Shown in pieces: positions 50,199 through 59,393 of a stretch of 64,000 bases of DNA. The stretch is taken from assembly GCA_002702065.1 (NCBI GenBank), contig NZXX01000009.1, forward strand, positions 186,001 to 250,000, written 5' to 3'. Within the stretch, counting starts at the first letter, position 1, and each line of letters begins with the position of its first letter. The position numbers were made by a program, and so were the translations under genes. This DNA comes from Anaerolineaceae bacterium. Its GTDB lineage: Bacteria > Chloroflexota > Anaerolineae > Aggregatilineales > Phototrophicaceae. A model generated the notes under the pieces. That model searched no databases. It saw only the letters and a list, made by a program, of their open reading frames with translations, and had not been told where the DNA came from.

Positions 50199-51203
50199 TT
50201 AAAGCCCCGGCGCGAAAAAATCGTCGTACAGGCGCTGAGCCACATGCCGGTTGAAGGCCGCGCTGGGGTGGGCATCGCGGCTGGAAACCACGCGTGCCGC
50301 CGGGTCCCATGCCGCCACATCATCGAACAGCTTGAGTATATCCGTATAACCGCGTGCTTCGATGGCCTGAGCCACCCGATCCACATAGGGGATGCTGCCT
50401 GCCGGGTCGTCCATGTTGGGGAAAATCACCGTAACCAGGCGTGCATCCAAACGCTCGACATAATCAAGCAGGCGATCAATCTCGTTATGGTGAATACCCC
50501 AGATGTAGCTGTTGTCGTAGGCGTTAAATAACCATTCCCACTGGGACAGGCCGGTCTGCGGGTCGCGGTACAGGTTCGGGGTGTAAAAACGCCAGTAGAT
50601 GAAATTCGCCAGATACGACTCCTGCGCCAGCGGCGGCACTTCCGGCACGGGGATATTCCAAGAATACCCGTTGCTTTCGGCGGCCACGTAAATATCGTTG
50701 AGCAGATACTGCCAGATAATCATGTTCGGCTGCTGATAGGGGTAGTCCTGCAACATATTCAGGTGATCCAGGGTGGATGTCCCACCGAGGCCCAGGTTGA
50801 CAACCGCATAATCGTCGCCCAGCATCTGCCCCAGCACATCACTGAAGCGGTCCGCCGGATTGTCGATGCCCCAGCCTTCGGTAAATGAATCGCCCACCAC
50901 CAGCACCGTCTGCCGCGCTGCCAGTTCTTCCAATGACCATTCCCGGTCCCGATAGCCGAGGCTGTTGCGCTGGATATAGCGGTCAATCCAGTTTTTCCCG
51001 GCCAGGGTCCACTGCATCGGCGTGGCAGAATCCGCCACCGCATAACGCATGAACAATTCCGTTCCGCCGAGTAAGAAAATCACCGCCACATAACTCACCA
51101 GCAAATTACCGGCAATGCGTCTGGCGCTGGACCATCGTTTCTGAACCACCAGCGCGATCAGCAGAACCCCAACACCCGCCAGAACAACAGTGATCAACCC
51201 CAT
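50199..51203 (-). CDS. SGNH/GDSL-like hydrolase with N-terminal membrane helices
   Basis: A 334-residue protein with two N-terminal membrane helices (residues about 5-25 and 32-50) and an outside SGNH hydrolase domain: VLVVGDSFTEGWGIDN (nucleophile Ser block), NLGLGGTSTLDHL, IWQYLLNDIY and C-terminal SSRDAHPSAAFNRHVA with the Asp-His pair. It may remove acyl groups from cell-surface polymers. ATG 51203 has GAGG upstream. Confidence 0.8.
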   Translation of the reverse strand: MGLITVVLAGVGVLLIALVVQKRWSSARRIAGNLLVSYVAVIFLLGGTELFMRYAVADSATPMQWTLAGKNWIDRYIQRNSLGYRDREWSLEELAARQTVLVVGDSFTEGWGIDNPADRFSDVLGQMLGDDYAVVNLGLGGTSTLDHLNMLQDYPYQQPNMIIWQYLLNDIYVAAESNGYSWNIPVPEVPPLAQESYLANFIYWRFYTPNLYRDPQTGLSQWEWLFNAYDNSYIWGIHHNEIDRLLDYVERLDARLVTVIFPNMDDPAGSIPYVDRVAQAIEARGYTDILKLFDDVAAWDPAARVVSSRDAHPSAAFNRHVAQRLYDDFFAPGL

Positions 51204-51308
51204 GAAAACTGCCTCACCCAAAGATTGCGGCGCTTATTATAGGAACTTTTGGGTTTGACGACGAGGCCGCTTTGGGCTTTTGAACCACAAGTTGCCAATC
51301 CGACGAAT

Positions 51309-51343
51309 CAAAAAGGCGCGGCCTGATACAAGCACCGCGCCTT
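51309..51343 (-). terminator. Intrinsic terminator of the ABC exporter operon
   Basis: AAGGCGCGG (51313-51321) and CCGCGCCTT (51335-51343), with TTTTT following on the minus strand. Confidence 0.85.
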
Positions 51344-51363
51344 ATCTAGACGTTGGTTAGCCG

Positions 51364-53166
51364 CTAATCGCTGGCGGTCACCTGTGGTTTTTGTTCTTCA
51401 GTCTTGATCTCGCTGCTGTCGTCCTGCCACAACTGGCGCATTTCCTCGCAGCTTTCCAGCAGGTCTTCCAGTTTGCCACGCGCCAGAATCTTGCCGTCAT
51501 GCATGACAATGATCTGGTCGGCCCGGCGCAGGGCTGCCTTACGGTGCGACACCGCCAAACAGGTTGTCCCTTCGCGCGAGAACACGCGCTTCCACAGTTT
51601 CTGCTCGGTTTCGACATCCAGCGCACTGGACAGATCATCGAAGATCAGCAGTTCCGGTTCGCGCACGAACATACGCGAGGCCGCCGTGCGCTGCATCTGC
51701 CCACCGGACAAACGCACCCCACGCGGACCCACGAGCGTATCCAGCCCATGATCGAGTTCTTTCAGGTCACGTTCCATGACGGCGGATTTGATCGCTTCGT
51801 TGACATCCGCCTTGTCTTCGGGGATACCCATCAGGATATTGTTCCGCAGCGGGTCGCTGAACAGGCGTGGCACCTGCGGCGTGTAGGCCGTGTGCGGCGG
51901 CACGAAGAACTCATCCGGCTCGTCGATCAAGTGGCCGTTCCAGTAGATTTCACCGTTTTCCTTCGGCAGCAAGCCCTGAAGCGTGCGCAGCAGGGTGGTC
52001 TTGCCACTGCCGATACGTCCGGTCACGACGGTAAACGACCCGCGTTTCATCGTCAGGTCAATACCTTCGATACCGCGTCCGGAATCCGGGTGAATATAGG
52101 TCAGGCCGCGTACATCCAGCGCGTCGAGCTTGTCTTCTTCGCGCTTGGGCACATACGGCACTTCCGGCAGATTACCATCCAGAAAGACTTCGCCATGCTC
52201 CACCATGATTTCGCGGGGCGCGCCACCCAGCAGATATTCGACACGTTCCATCGACACGCCAATCTGCCTGTACTTGGACATCGCCATGCCAAAGGTGCGC
52301 ATAAACTGGGTGATCCGTTCCAGGTAGAAGATGAACAGCGCAAAGTCACCCACCGTAAACGATCCGGTCCGCATGGAGCTTGCTGCCAGAATCAGGATGA
52401 CGCCGGTGCCGATGTTCACAGCATTAAAGAAGATGGACCGCAGAATTTCTTCGAACACACGGTCCTTGAGCGCAGCGGCACGACGCACGTCGTTGAGGCG
52501 TTTGAATTCCTCGATGACGGTTTCTTCGCCAGTCGCCACTTTGATCGTCTGGACCGCGCCGAACGTTTCTGCCACAAAGCCGATCACGCGCGAGGCAGCC
52601 CGGCGGCGGGCTTCGCGGTATTGCTGCACCTTGCTCATGGTGAGGCTGGCAACCACAGCCACCAGCACCAGCGGCGCAAAAGCCACCAGCGTAATGGTCG
52701 GGTTGATGCTGACCATGAAGGCAATCGCCACCAGCGACGAAATTGAATGACCGACCAGCATCTCGATCCACTGGAAGAACTGACCAATTTCATCGAGATC
52801 GCCACCAAACCGGCTGATCGACTCACCCGGAGAGGTCGGCATCGGGCGCGCGCCCGGTTGGTTGAGCACGTGATTGAACACGTTCTTGCGCATCAGCGCC
52901 AGCGAGGTGAAATGGAACGTCACACGATTCCAGATCAACCCGTAACGCACCGATGCCTCGGACAGCCCGGCAACCACCATCAGGGCCACCAACGCCCACA
53001 GGTCAAACCGCGCCTGCACCCCATCCGTCAGATAGTTAAAGAACTCGCGGGTGAGCAGCGCCGGGGCCTGCATGGCAAGCTGCAACAGGGTGGCAAAAAA
53101 GATGCTGCCGAAAAACAGCTTAGGCCGAAACTTGATCAGTGCCCATAATACCTGCCAGTTTTTCAT
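51364..53166 (-). CDS. ABC exporter half (catalytically degenerate subunit)
   Basis: A 600-residue fused permease-ATPase. Residues 1-310 form the six-helix exporter membrane domain; the nucleotide domain follows with Walker A GRIGSGKTTLL, a canonical signature LSGGQMQR, and Walker B LLIFDDLSSALD, in which aspartate replaces the catalytic glutamate; the His switch is AVSHRK. It pairs with the upstream gene, whose stop overlaps its start by four bases. Substrate unknown; drugs, lipids or peptides are usual for the family. Confidence 0.9.
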   Translation of the reverse strand: MKNWQVLWALIKFRPKLFFGSIFFATLLQLAMQAPALLTREFFNYLTDGVQARFDLWALVALMVVAGLSEASVRYGLIWNRVTFHFTSLALMRKNVFNHVLNQPGARPMPTSPGESISRFGGDLDEIGQFFQWIEMLVGHSISSLVAIAFMVSINPTITLVAFAPLVLVAVVASLTMSKVQQYREARRRAASRVIGFVAETFGAVQTIKVATGEETVIEEFKRLNDVRRAAALKDRVFEEILRSIFFNAVNIGTGVILILAASSMRTGSFTVGDFALFIFYLERITQFMRTFGMAMSKYRQIGVSMERVEYLLGGAPREIMVEHGEVFLDGNLPEVPYVPKREEDKLDALDVRGLTYIHPDSGRGIEGIDLTMKRGSFTVVTGRIGSGKTTLLRTLQGLLPKENGEIYWNGHLIDEPDEFFVPPHTAYTPQVPRLFSDPLRNNILMGIPEDKADVNEAIKSAVMERDLKELDHGLDTLVGPRGVRLSGGQMQRTAASRMFVREPELLIFDDLSSALDVETEQKLWKRVFSREGTTCLAVSHRKAALRRADQIIVMHDGKILARGKLEDLLESCEEMRQLWQDDSSEIKTEEQKPQVTASD

Positions 53167-54962
53167 GCCAGCGCCTCCTCTAACCCGGTGCGCAGGAGAT
53201 GGTAAAAGTGCGAGTTCGGGTCGCTTGCCAGTTTTACCCGGTCGTCGTGTTCGGTGATGGTGCCCTTGTCGATAATCATGATCTCATCGGCCCGCTGCAC
53301 CGTTGCCAGCCTGTGGGCAATAATGATGCCTGTGCGGTTATGCAGCAGCTTGTCAATGGCCCGTTCGATGCGCTGTTCCGTTACCGGGTCAAGCCGTGAG
53401 GATGCTTCATCCAGAATAACCAGACCAGGGTCTTTGAGGAACACGCGGGTAAAGGCCAGCAGCTGTGCCTCGCCAGCAGACAGGCCGCTGCCGCCAGACC
53501 GCAGGCGTGAATCCAGCCCTTCTGGTAACGAGTCCAGCCAACCGGACAAGCCGAGATCATCCAGTGCTTCGAGGATACGTTCATCGGGAATGCTCGGATC
53601 AAAGAACGTCAGGTTATCGCGGACCGACGCACGGAACAACTGGACATCCTGTGTCACGATGCCGACACGCTGGCGCAGATCGCGGATCGTCGCATCACGA
53701 ATATCCGTACCACCCAACCGGATGGTGCCATGCTTCACGTCGTACAGGCGGAACAACAGGCGGCTGATCGTGGTCTTGCCACTGCCGGTGCGGCCCAGTA
53801 ACCCGATCACCCTACCCGGTTGCAGGTGGAAATCGAAATTCTTGAGGACCGTTTCGTCATTATTGTAGCTAAAGGTCACATCATCAAAATCGACTGTGAG
53901 CGCGCCGGATGGAATCGGTTTGCCAGGGCCTTCGGGGATTTTGGTTTCAATGTTGAGCAGCTCGTAAACACGCCCGATGCCCGCGCCCGCTTTTTGTAGT
54001 TCCTGAATTTGAATCGTGATTTCACGCATGGGGCGGAACAACATATTGGTGTAGGTGACGAACATGAACACCGTACCAATCGTCACCAGACCTGTCTGGT
54101 TGAGCGCGAAACCCAGGATGAACGACAGGATCGTCCCCACAGTCACACACATCACGATGACCGACAGAATAGTCACGTTCATCATGCCCGCGTGCTGTTC
54201 ACTTTTCAGCCGGTCGTACAGCAGCCGGTAAAAATTGCGCAGGGTGTAGGGCACTGCGCCGCTGGCACGCGTATCTTCGGTACCGGAAAGCTGCTCCTCC
54301 AAGAAGCCATAGAATTGGGCACTGGCTTCGCGTGAGGCAGCCCACGCCGGGATAGCGTAACTGCGAACCTTGTTGAGCGCCCACATGGTCAACAGGGCAA
54401 ACCCTGCCATCACAAGGCCAACAACCGCATGTTCGCGGAACAGCAGCACCAGCACGCCAACCAGCAGCAGGATATTCGCCAGCACCATAATGACGAACTG
54501 CGAGAAAAAGTTGGCGATCTGCGTGACGTCCGTGTCGACTCGCTCGATCATTTCGCCGGGTGTGCGCACGTGATGAAACGACATATCCAGTTTCATACAG
54601 TGCATGGCGAGATCAGCACGCAGCATATTGGTCGCTGTCCAGCCGACATTTTCGCTGAAGTACACCGCCACAATAGAGACCCCTTGCTGGAACAAGGCAA
54701 CCAGAATAAAAATGATCGCCGCAAGCAGCAGTTGGTCTTGTGTGGTATCCGGTTGATACGGGTATGGAAGGGTAGGTGTCAGATAAGGTTGTGTACCGCT
54801 TTGAACGGCGGTATCAATGAAGAACCGCAGGATTTGAGGGCTGACGAGTTGCAGACCGATACTGCCAAACAGCAGTACCGCCAATATAAGGACACGAGAC
54901 CGTTGGGGTTTCAGGTACTTGGAGAGCATCTCCCGGTATTGGGCGATTTTGGGAATGTTCAT
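53163..54962 (-). CDS. ABC exporter half (degenerate signature subunit)
   Basis: A 599-residue fused permease-ATPase. The membrane domain covers residues 1-320; the ATPase has Walker A GLLGRTGSGKTT, signature altered to LSAGEAQ, Walker B LVILDEASSRLDP with the catalytic Glu, and His switch IIAHRL. It pairs with the following subunit as a heterodimer. The ATG at 54962 has GGAGG six bases upstream. Confidence 0.9.
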   Translation of the reverse strand: MNIPKIAQYREMLSKYLKPQRSRVLILAVLLFGSIGLQLVSPQILRFFIDTAVQSGTQPYLTPTLPYPYQPDTTQDQLLLAAIIFILVALFQQGVSIVAVYFSENVGWTATNMLRADLAMHCMKLDMSFHHVRTPGEMIERVDTDVTQIANFFSQFVIMVLANILLLVGVLVLLFREHAVVGLVMAGFALLTMWALNKVRSYAIPAWAASREASAQFYGFLEEQLSGTEDTRASGAVPYTLRNFYRLLYDRLKSEQHAGMMNVTILSVIVMCVTVGTILSFILGFALNQTGLVTIGTVFMFVTYTNMLFRPMREITIQIQELQKAGAGIGRVYELLNIETKIPEGPGKPIPSGALTVDFDDVTFSYNNDETVLKNFDFHLQPGRVIGLLGRTGSGKTTISRLLFRLYDVKHGTIRLGGTDIRDATIRDLRQRVGIVTQDVQLFRASVRDNLTFFDPSIPDERILEALDDLGLSGWLDSLPEGLDSRLRSGGSGLSAGEAQLLAFTRVFLKDPGLVILDEASSRLDPVTEQRIERAIDKLLHNRTGIIIAHRLATVQRADEIMIIDKGTITEHDDRVKLASDPNSHFYHLLRTGLEEALA

Positions 54963-54977
54963 CGAAGTCCTCCCCAT

Positions 54978-55242
54978 GACGCATATTTCCCAACATATCG
55001 AAGACGGGTGCTCAAGTCAGAATCATCTGTTGTCATTTGCATGGTCACGAACCAGCCGGAACGGTGGGACAACCTCCTTTTCTATACTTCCGGAATGAGA
55101 GAAAATAAAACCACCTACATAAGTGGTGGCCCATCAAGGTACAATTCCTTATTAAACCTGAACCGGCAATCAACCGTCAACCCGTAATTGGCACTAAATG
55201 GTTATAAATTATAAAAATCTCATGAGTGCGTGGCGACAAGGC
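54978..55242. other. Non-coding region upstream of the ABC operon
   Basis: About 265 bases without a supported gene; AT-rich near 55200. It should hold the promoter of the ABC exporter genes. No specific motif is assigned. Confidence 0.5.
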
Positions 55243-55295
55243 AAATAAAAATCCTCTCCGCATTTCGATACAATCGACTGGATGCAAAGAGGATT
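55243..55295 (-). terminator. Intrinsic terminator of the C39-like protease gene
   Basis: AATCCTCT (55250-55257) pairs with AGAGGATT (55288-55295); on the minus strand the stem is followed by TTTATTTG. Confidence 0.7.
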
Positions 55296-55326
55296 AGGTT
55301 ACCGCAATTTGGGGTGAATAGCCGCG

Positions 55327-56391
55327 TTAGTTGCTAGCGGTCTGGGTCTGGAGGTTGTCCAGAGCAATGCGGGCCTCGTCAAAATTGCGGTTGAGAAAAA
55401 CCGCTTGCTTGTAGTTCTCCAATGCCTGCGCCGATTCGCCCATCGCCTCGCGTGCGACAGCCGCATAGTAGAAGGTCTCCTCGACCCACTGGCCGCCGCC
55501 ATCGTTGAGATTCGCCCGTGTCAGCGCCAGCGTGTCTTCATAGCGACCGACCGCATTATACGCTTCCAGCGGCCCGAACTGATACCACATCATGCGCCAG
55601 GGCAGCCCATACTTGCGCGCCTCGTCGTAGGCGGAAGCCGCATACTCATACGCCTGCTGCTGGTAAACATCCGCCAGCGCAACATAGCTGGTGCCGATAT
55701 TAAACCAGGCGTAGGGGTCCTGCGGGTTGCGGGTGGCTTCATCACGGGCCTGCTCAAGCGCGTTCAGCGCATTCTGTGTCTGGTCGGCGTCGCTGCCCAG
55801 CAGTTCCAGCAGTTCCGGTTCGCGCCCGCTTTCATAAACCACGATGTAGCGCCGGTTGAAGTGCCGCCAGTATTCGTTGATGTGATCGTAGGTGTACAGC
55901 TGATTGGGGCCTTCGTAGCTGTCCAGCGTGGAGAAATGTCCCTGCGCGTCGTCGTAACCACTCAGCAGCAGATAATGCCCCATCCAGCCCAGATCATGCG
56001 GCGGCGGATCATATCCCTGTTCGATAATGACCGGAAACTCGTTTGCAAGCAGTAGTTTCAGCAGGTCGAGCGTGCCGCCCATACGGGTCAGCGCGAACAC
56101 CGGGATTTCCGGCACCTGCGAATTCACAAATCGGATCATTTCATTCGGGGAGACATTCTTGTCTTCGCCATTCGGCTTCAGGAACTGCGCCGCACGCGTC
56201 TGGTTGTCGGTATAACCAAAGTAAGTCAGCGCATTGGTGAGCGTGGCCGGACCACAGTTGTTCCAGCCCTGATATTCAAATCGAAAACCATCCAGTTGGA
56301 CCGCACTCGGCAGCGACTGATCCGATTGGGCGAGCGCACCAGCAGCGGGGAAGGACAGGAGTAACAACAGAAAAATAAGATAACGTCCCAT
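55327..56391 (-). CDS. Secreted C39-like cysteine peptidase with TPR region
   Basis: A 354-residue secreted protein. Signal peptide MGRYLIFLLLLLSFPAAGALAQ, then a papain-like C39 fold with catalytic Cys in GWNNCGPATLTNAL and His in MGHYLLLSGYDD, followed by SYEGPNQLYTYD. The C-terminal half is tetratricopeptide-like (NPQDPYAWFNIGTSYVALADVYQQQAYEYAASAYDEA, YYAAVAREAMGESAQALENYKQAVFLN). C39 peptidases of this kind process secreted leaders or cell wall peptides; the TPRs may select the target. ATG 56391 is chosen; 56403 is possible. A terminator follows. Confidence 0.8.
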   Translation of the reverse strand: MGRYLIFLLLLLSFPAAGALAQSDQSLPSAVQLDGFRFEYQGWNNCGPATLTNALTYFGYTDNQTRAAQFLKPNGEDKNVSPNEMIRFVNSQVPEIPVFALTRMGGTLDLLKLLLANEFPVIIEQGYDPPPHDLGWMGHYLLLSGYDDAQGHFSTLDSYEGPNQLYTYDHINEYWRHFNRRYIVVYESGREPELLELLGSDADQTQNALNALEQARDEATRNPQDPYAWFNIGTSYVALADVYQQQAYEYAASAYDEARKYGLPWRMMWYQFGPLEAYNAVGRYEDTLALTRANLNDGGGQWVEETFYYAAVAREAMGESAQALENYKQAVFLNRNFDEARIALDNLQTQTASN

Positions 56392-56650
56392 ATTGAACCT
56401 CATCCCGATTGATTCGGTCTACAGTATGGCATATTTTACAGGGCAGGTCTATGACTGCGAAGCGACGATTACCCAACGGTGCCCGAAGCGGCTACAATAG
56501 ACATCCGCAAGCCGAGTAAATCAGGTAATCTCCAGCCTGTTTGTGCAAATTCACTTTAGTATATTATAAAAGCGGTTGATCACCTGATTGCCAGGGCACT
56601 TGCGCGGTATACTAGGAAGAAGCATCTTCCATGTCAGACAGAGGCACAGC

Positions 56651-58633
56651 ATGCAGCCGGACAGCCTGATCGGCAGACAACTGGGGGACTATCAGATCGA
56701 GGCCCGTATCGGGCGCGGCGGCATGGCGAAGATTTATCGTGCTTATCAGCCGTCTGTACAGCGTTATGTCGCCGTCAAGATCATTGCGACTGACCTGGCT
56801 GATGAGAACGATCTGGTGGTTTTTCGCGAGCGTTTCGCCCGTGAAGCCAAAGTCGTTGCCAGCCTCGAACACACCCATGTGCTGCCCATCTACGATTATG
56901 GCCTGATCGACGATACCGCCTATCTGGTCATGCGGCTGCTGGATGGCGGTTCCCTCAGCGACCTGATTTCCGATGGACCGGTCCCGCTGGAACGGACGCG
57001 CAACATCTTCAGCCAGGTTGCACGCGGTCTGGCCTATGCGCACAGCAAGGGCATTATTCACCGCGATCTCAAGCCGGCCAACATCCTCTTTTCCAGCACC
57101 GGCGACGCCTACCTGACCGACTTCGGGCTGGCAAAATGGGTGGAAGGATCGCCGGACCTGACTCAAAGCGGCAAGATCGTGGGCACGCCCGCCTATATGT
57201 CCCCTGAACAACTGCGTGGGGACCCGATCGACCAGCGCGCCGACATCTATGGCATGGGCATCATTCTTTATCACATGGTCACGGGGGAGCTGCCGTTCGA
57301 CAGCGACACCGGCGATGTCGTGTCGATCATGTACCAGCATCTCGAACGCGATCCGCAACCACCCCATATTATCAACCCGGACGTGCCGCCAGCCGTTGAA
57401 GCGGTGATTTTAAAAGCGCTGCGCAAAGAACCGGGCGAACGCTATCAGACCGTGCTGCAAATGGCCGACGAACTGGATATGGCACTGGGGCACAAACCCA
57501 CCAGCGGCACCGGTGATCTGTCGGCAACACCGGCTATCCTGCGCACGGACGCGCTGTATCAGGCGCGGCGAAAATCGCGCAACCGCGCACTGATCGTCGG
57601 GGCGATGACTATCATCGCGGTGGTGATCGTTTCGATTCTGTTGATCATCCTGCGCTCGCAAACGTCACCCGTGCCAGACCCCACCGTCGAACCGGGCGTC
57701 GCGCGGGCTGCCGCAGAGCTTGTGCCGGATAATTATGTGATCGCCCTGGCGCAGCAGGCGCTTGGTGATGCCTTTATCGCCTATATCACCTGCAATCAAA
57801 GCAGTGAGTATCACGCTACGCAGGCCCGCGAAATGGGCGATTTTGCCCGTGCCTACGGACTCGGCTATCGCGTCTATGACAGTGATACCAACCCCTATGA
57901 ACAGCTGACGCAGATCGAGCGTGCGCGCACGGATGGCGCACAGGCGTTCATTATTTGCCCGCTCGACATTGATCTGCTGGCAGAATCCCTAAAGTCGGTT
58001 CAGGCGGCTGGCATTCCGCTGGTCATCTTATCCGGCAATGTCCCCAGCTACGGGGGTGTGCTGCTGGCAGGCGACGAATATCAGATGGGCTTCGAAGCAG
58101 GCCGCTTGGCGGGTCAGATCATCGCTCAGGAAATGGGGGGCACAGCAGACGTGATCATCCTCGACTTCCCCGACCTCAGCCAGATTGTCACCCGCGCCAA
58201 TGGCATCGAGGAAGGCATCCTGTCCGAAGCCCCCGAAGCCAATATCATCGGGCGCTACCGCGGCGCCACCCGCGAATTTGGCCAGGAGTCCGTGTCCAGG
58301 CTGATCAACGATGGGGTCAGGTTTAACGTTATCGCCAGCATCAACGATGCGGGTTCGTTCGGCGCCATTGACGCCCTGGAAGCGGCGCTGGTTCCGCCTG
58401 AAGACGTCATCATATCCAGCATTGATGCCGAACAATTGGCCCGGCGCTATATCCGCGAGGGCTATTATATGGTTGGCTCTGTCGATGTGGGGCGCGTCCA
58501 GTTTTCACACGCGGCGGTCGATGCCATCACGCAGCTGCTGGCAGGGGGTACGCTGCCGGAAAATGTGCTGGTTCCGCCGGGCGAGGTCATTACCGCGCAG
58601 GTGTTGGCGGCAGAAGCGGAAGCCGAAGAATAA
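56651..58633 (+). CDS. Serine/threonine kinase with extracellular sugar-binding domain
   Basis: A 660-residue transmembrane sensor kinase. Residues 14-275 form a Hanks-type kinase: glycine loop RIGRGGMAKIY, catalytic Lys43, HRDLKPANIL with Asp139, DFGLAKW with Asp157, GTPAYMSPEQLRG. The membrane helix is at 313-335. Residues about 358-640 are a periplasmic-binding protein type 1 (ribose/galactose-like) domain (VIALAQQALGDAFIAYITCNQS, GAQAFIICPLDIDLLAESLKSVQAAGIPLVILSGNVP, GRLAGQIIAQEMGG). It would sense a sugar or similar small molecule outside and phosphorylate proteins inside. GAGG precedes the ATG. Confidence 0.9.
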   Translation: MQPDSLIGRQLGDYQIEARIGRGGMAKIYRAYQPSVQRYVAVKIIATDLADENDLVVFRERFAREAKVVASLEHTHVLPIYDYGLIDDTAYLVMRLLDGGSLSDLISDGPVPLERTRNIFSQVARGLAYAHSKGIIHRDLKPANILFSSTGDAYLTDFGLAKWVEGSPDLTQSGKIVGTPAYMSPEQLRGDPIDQRADIYGMGIILYHMVTGELPFDSDTGDVVSIMYQHLERDPQPPHIINPDVPPAVEAVILKALRKEPGERYQTVLQMADELDMALGHKPTSGTGDLSATPAILRTDALYQARRKSRNRALIVGAMTIIAVVIVSILLIILRSQTSPVPDPTVEPGVARAAAELVPDNYVIALAQQALGDAFIAYITCNQSSEYHATQAREMGDFARAYGLGYRVYDSDTNPYEQLTQIERARTDGAQAFIICPLDIDLLAESLKSVQAAGIPLVILSGNVPSYGGVLLAGDEYQMGFEAGRLAGQIIAQEMGGTADVIILDFPDLSQIVTRANGIEEGILSEAPEANIIGRYRGATREFGQESVSRLINDGVRFNVIASINDAGSFGAIDALEAALVPPEDVIISSIDAEQLARRYIREGYYMVGSVDVGRVQFSHAAVDAITQLLAGGTLPENVLVPPGEVITAQVLAAEAEAEE

Positions 58634-58705
58634 CCCGGCTGGTGTCCGCGGCCCGTGATGATTCCTCTGAAGTCTGTTGGTGGTGTGGGATAGCGCTAAT
58701 GGCGG

Positions 58706-59383
58706 TTATTTGACCGCTTGCACGCGAATCAGTTCTGCCAGATTGTAGCCGATAATGCGATACTCGCTGCCGACCCTTAGCTGCATCGGGCCGTGAAAAG
58801 GCGCCACGTGCAGCACTTCCAGTTCCGTACCCGGTGTCAGCCCCAGCGCGGCCATATATTCCAGGCGGTCCGCTTCGCGCGTGAGCACACGGGTAATGCG
58901 CACCCGCCCGCTTTCTGCATCGGCTAGCAGGAAATCCTCTGGAATACGAATGTTGCCATCGGCATCCGGGATGGGTTCACCATGCGGGCAATGGGTGGGG
59001 CTGCCAGCCATTTCGGCCATGCGATCCGCCAATGCGTCGCTCAGGGCGCGGCCCATGCTGTCGGCTTCCTCATGGACTTCATGCCACTCGAAGCCCATCA
59101 CATTGACCAGAAACACCTCAGCAATACGATGACGGCGCAGTTCTTTCAACGCTTCGCGGCTGCCAGCATCCGTCAGGCGAATGCCGCGATACGGCTCATG
59201 TTCGAGCAGGCCCAGTTCCTTAAGACGTGTCACCATACGGTTGACAGCGGGCGCGCTGACATCGAGCAGATCAGCAAGCATGGAGGTGCTGACAAAATAC
59301 TGGTCGGCTTCCGAGTTCCGGTCGCTCAACCGGTAGATCTCTGCCAGATAATCACGCATGGTAGGGCTGAGATCTTCAACCAT
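58706..59383 (-). CDS. DtxR/MntR-family metal-dependent repressor
   Basis: A 225-residue regulator. The N-terminal winged helix (LSPTMRDYLAEIYRLSDRN, VSTSMLADLLDVSAPAVNRMVTRLKELGLLEHEPYRGIRLT) and the dimerisation domain with metal ligands (HRIAEVFLVNVMGFEWHEVHEEAD, THCPHGEPIP) match DtxR/MntR, sensors of iron or manganese; the C-terminal ~75 residues are an SH3-like FeoA domain. Likely represses metal uptake genes. ATG 59383 has AGAGG five bases upstream. It follows the metallophosphatase stop by 10 bases, suggesting an operon. Confidence 0.9.
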   Translation of the reverse strand: MVEDLSPTMRDYLAEIYRLSDRNSEADQYFVSTSMLADLLDVSAPAVNRMVTRLKELGLLEHEPYRGIRLTDAGSREALKELRRHRIAEVFLVNVMGFEWHEVHEEADSMGRALSDALADRMAEMAGSPTHCPHGEPIPDADGNIRIPEDFLLADAESGRVRITRVLTREADRLEYMAALGLTPGTELEVLHVAPFHGPMQLRVGSEYRIIGYNLAELIRVQAVK

Positions 59384-59393
59384 AAGCACCTCT

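Noticed and set aside
54429-55187. A 252-codon plus-strand open frame opposite the ABC gene
   Set aside because: Gln/His/Arg-rich composition is that of an antisense shadow of the real membrane-protein gene.
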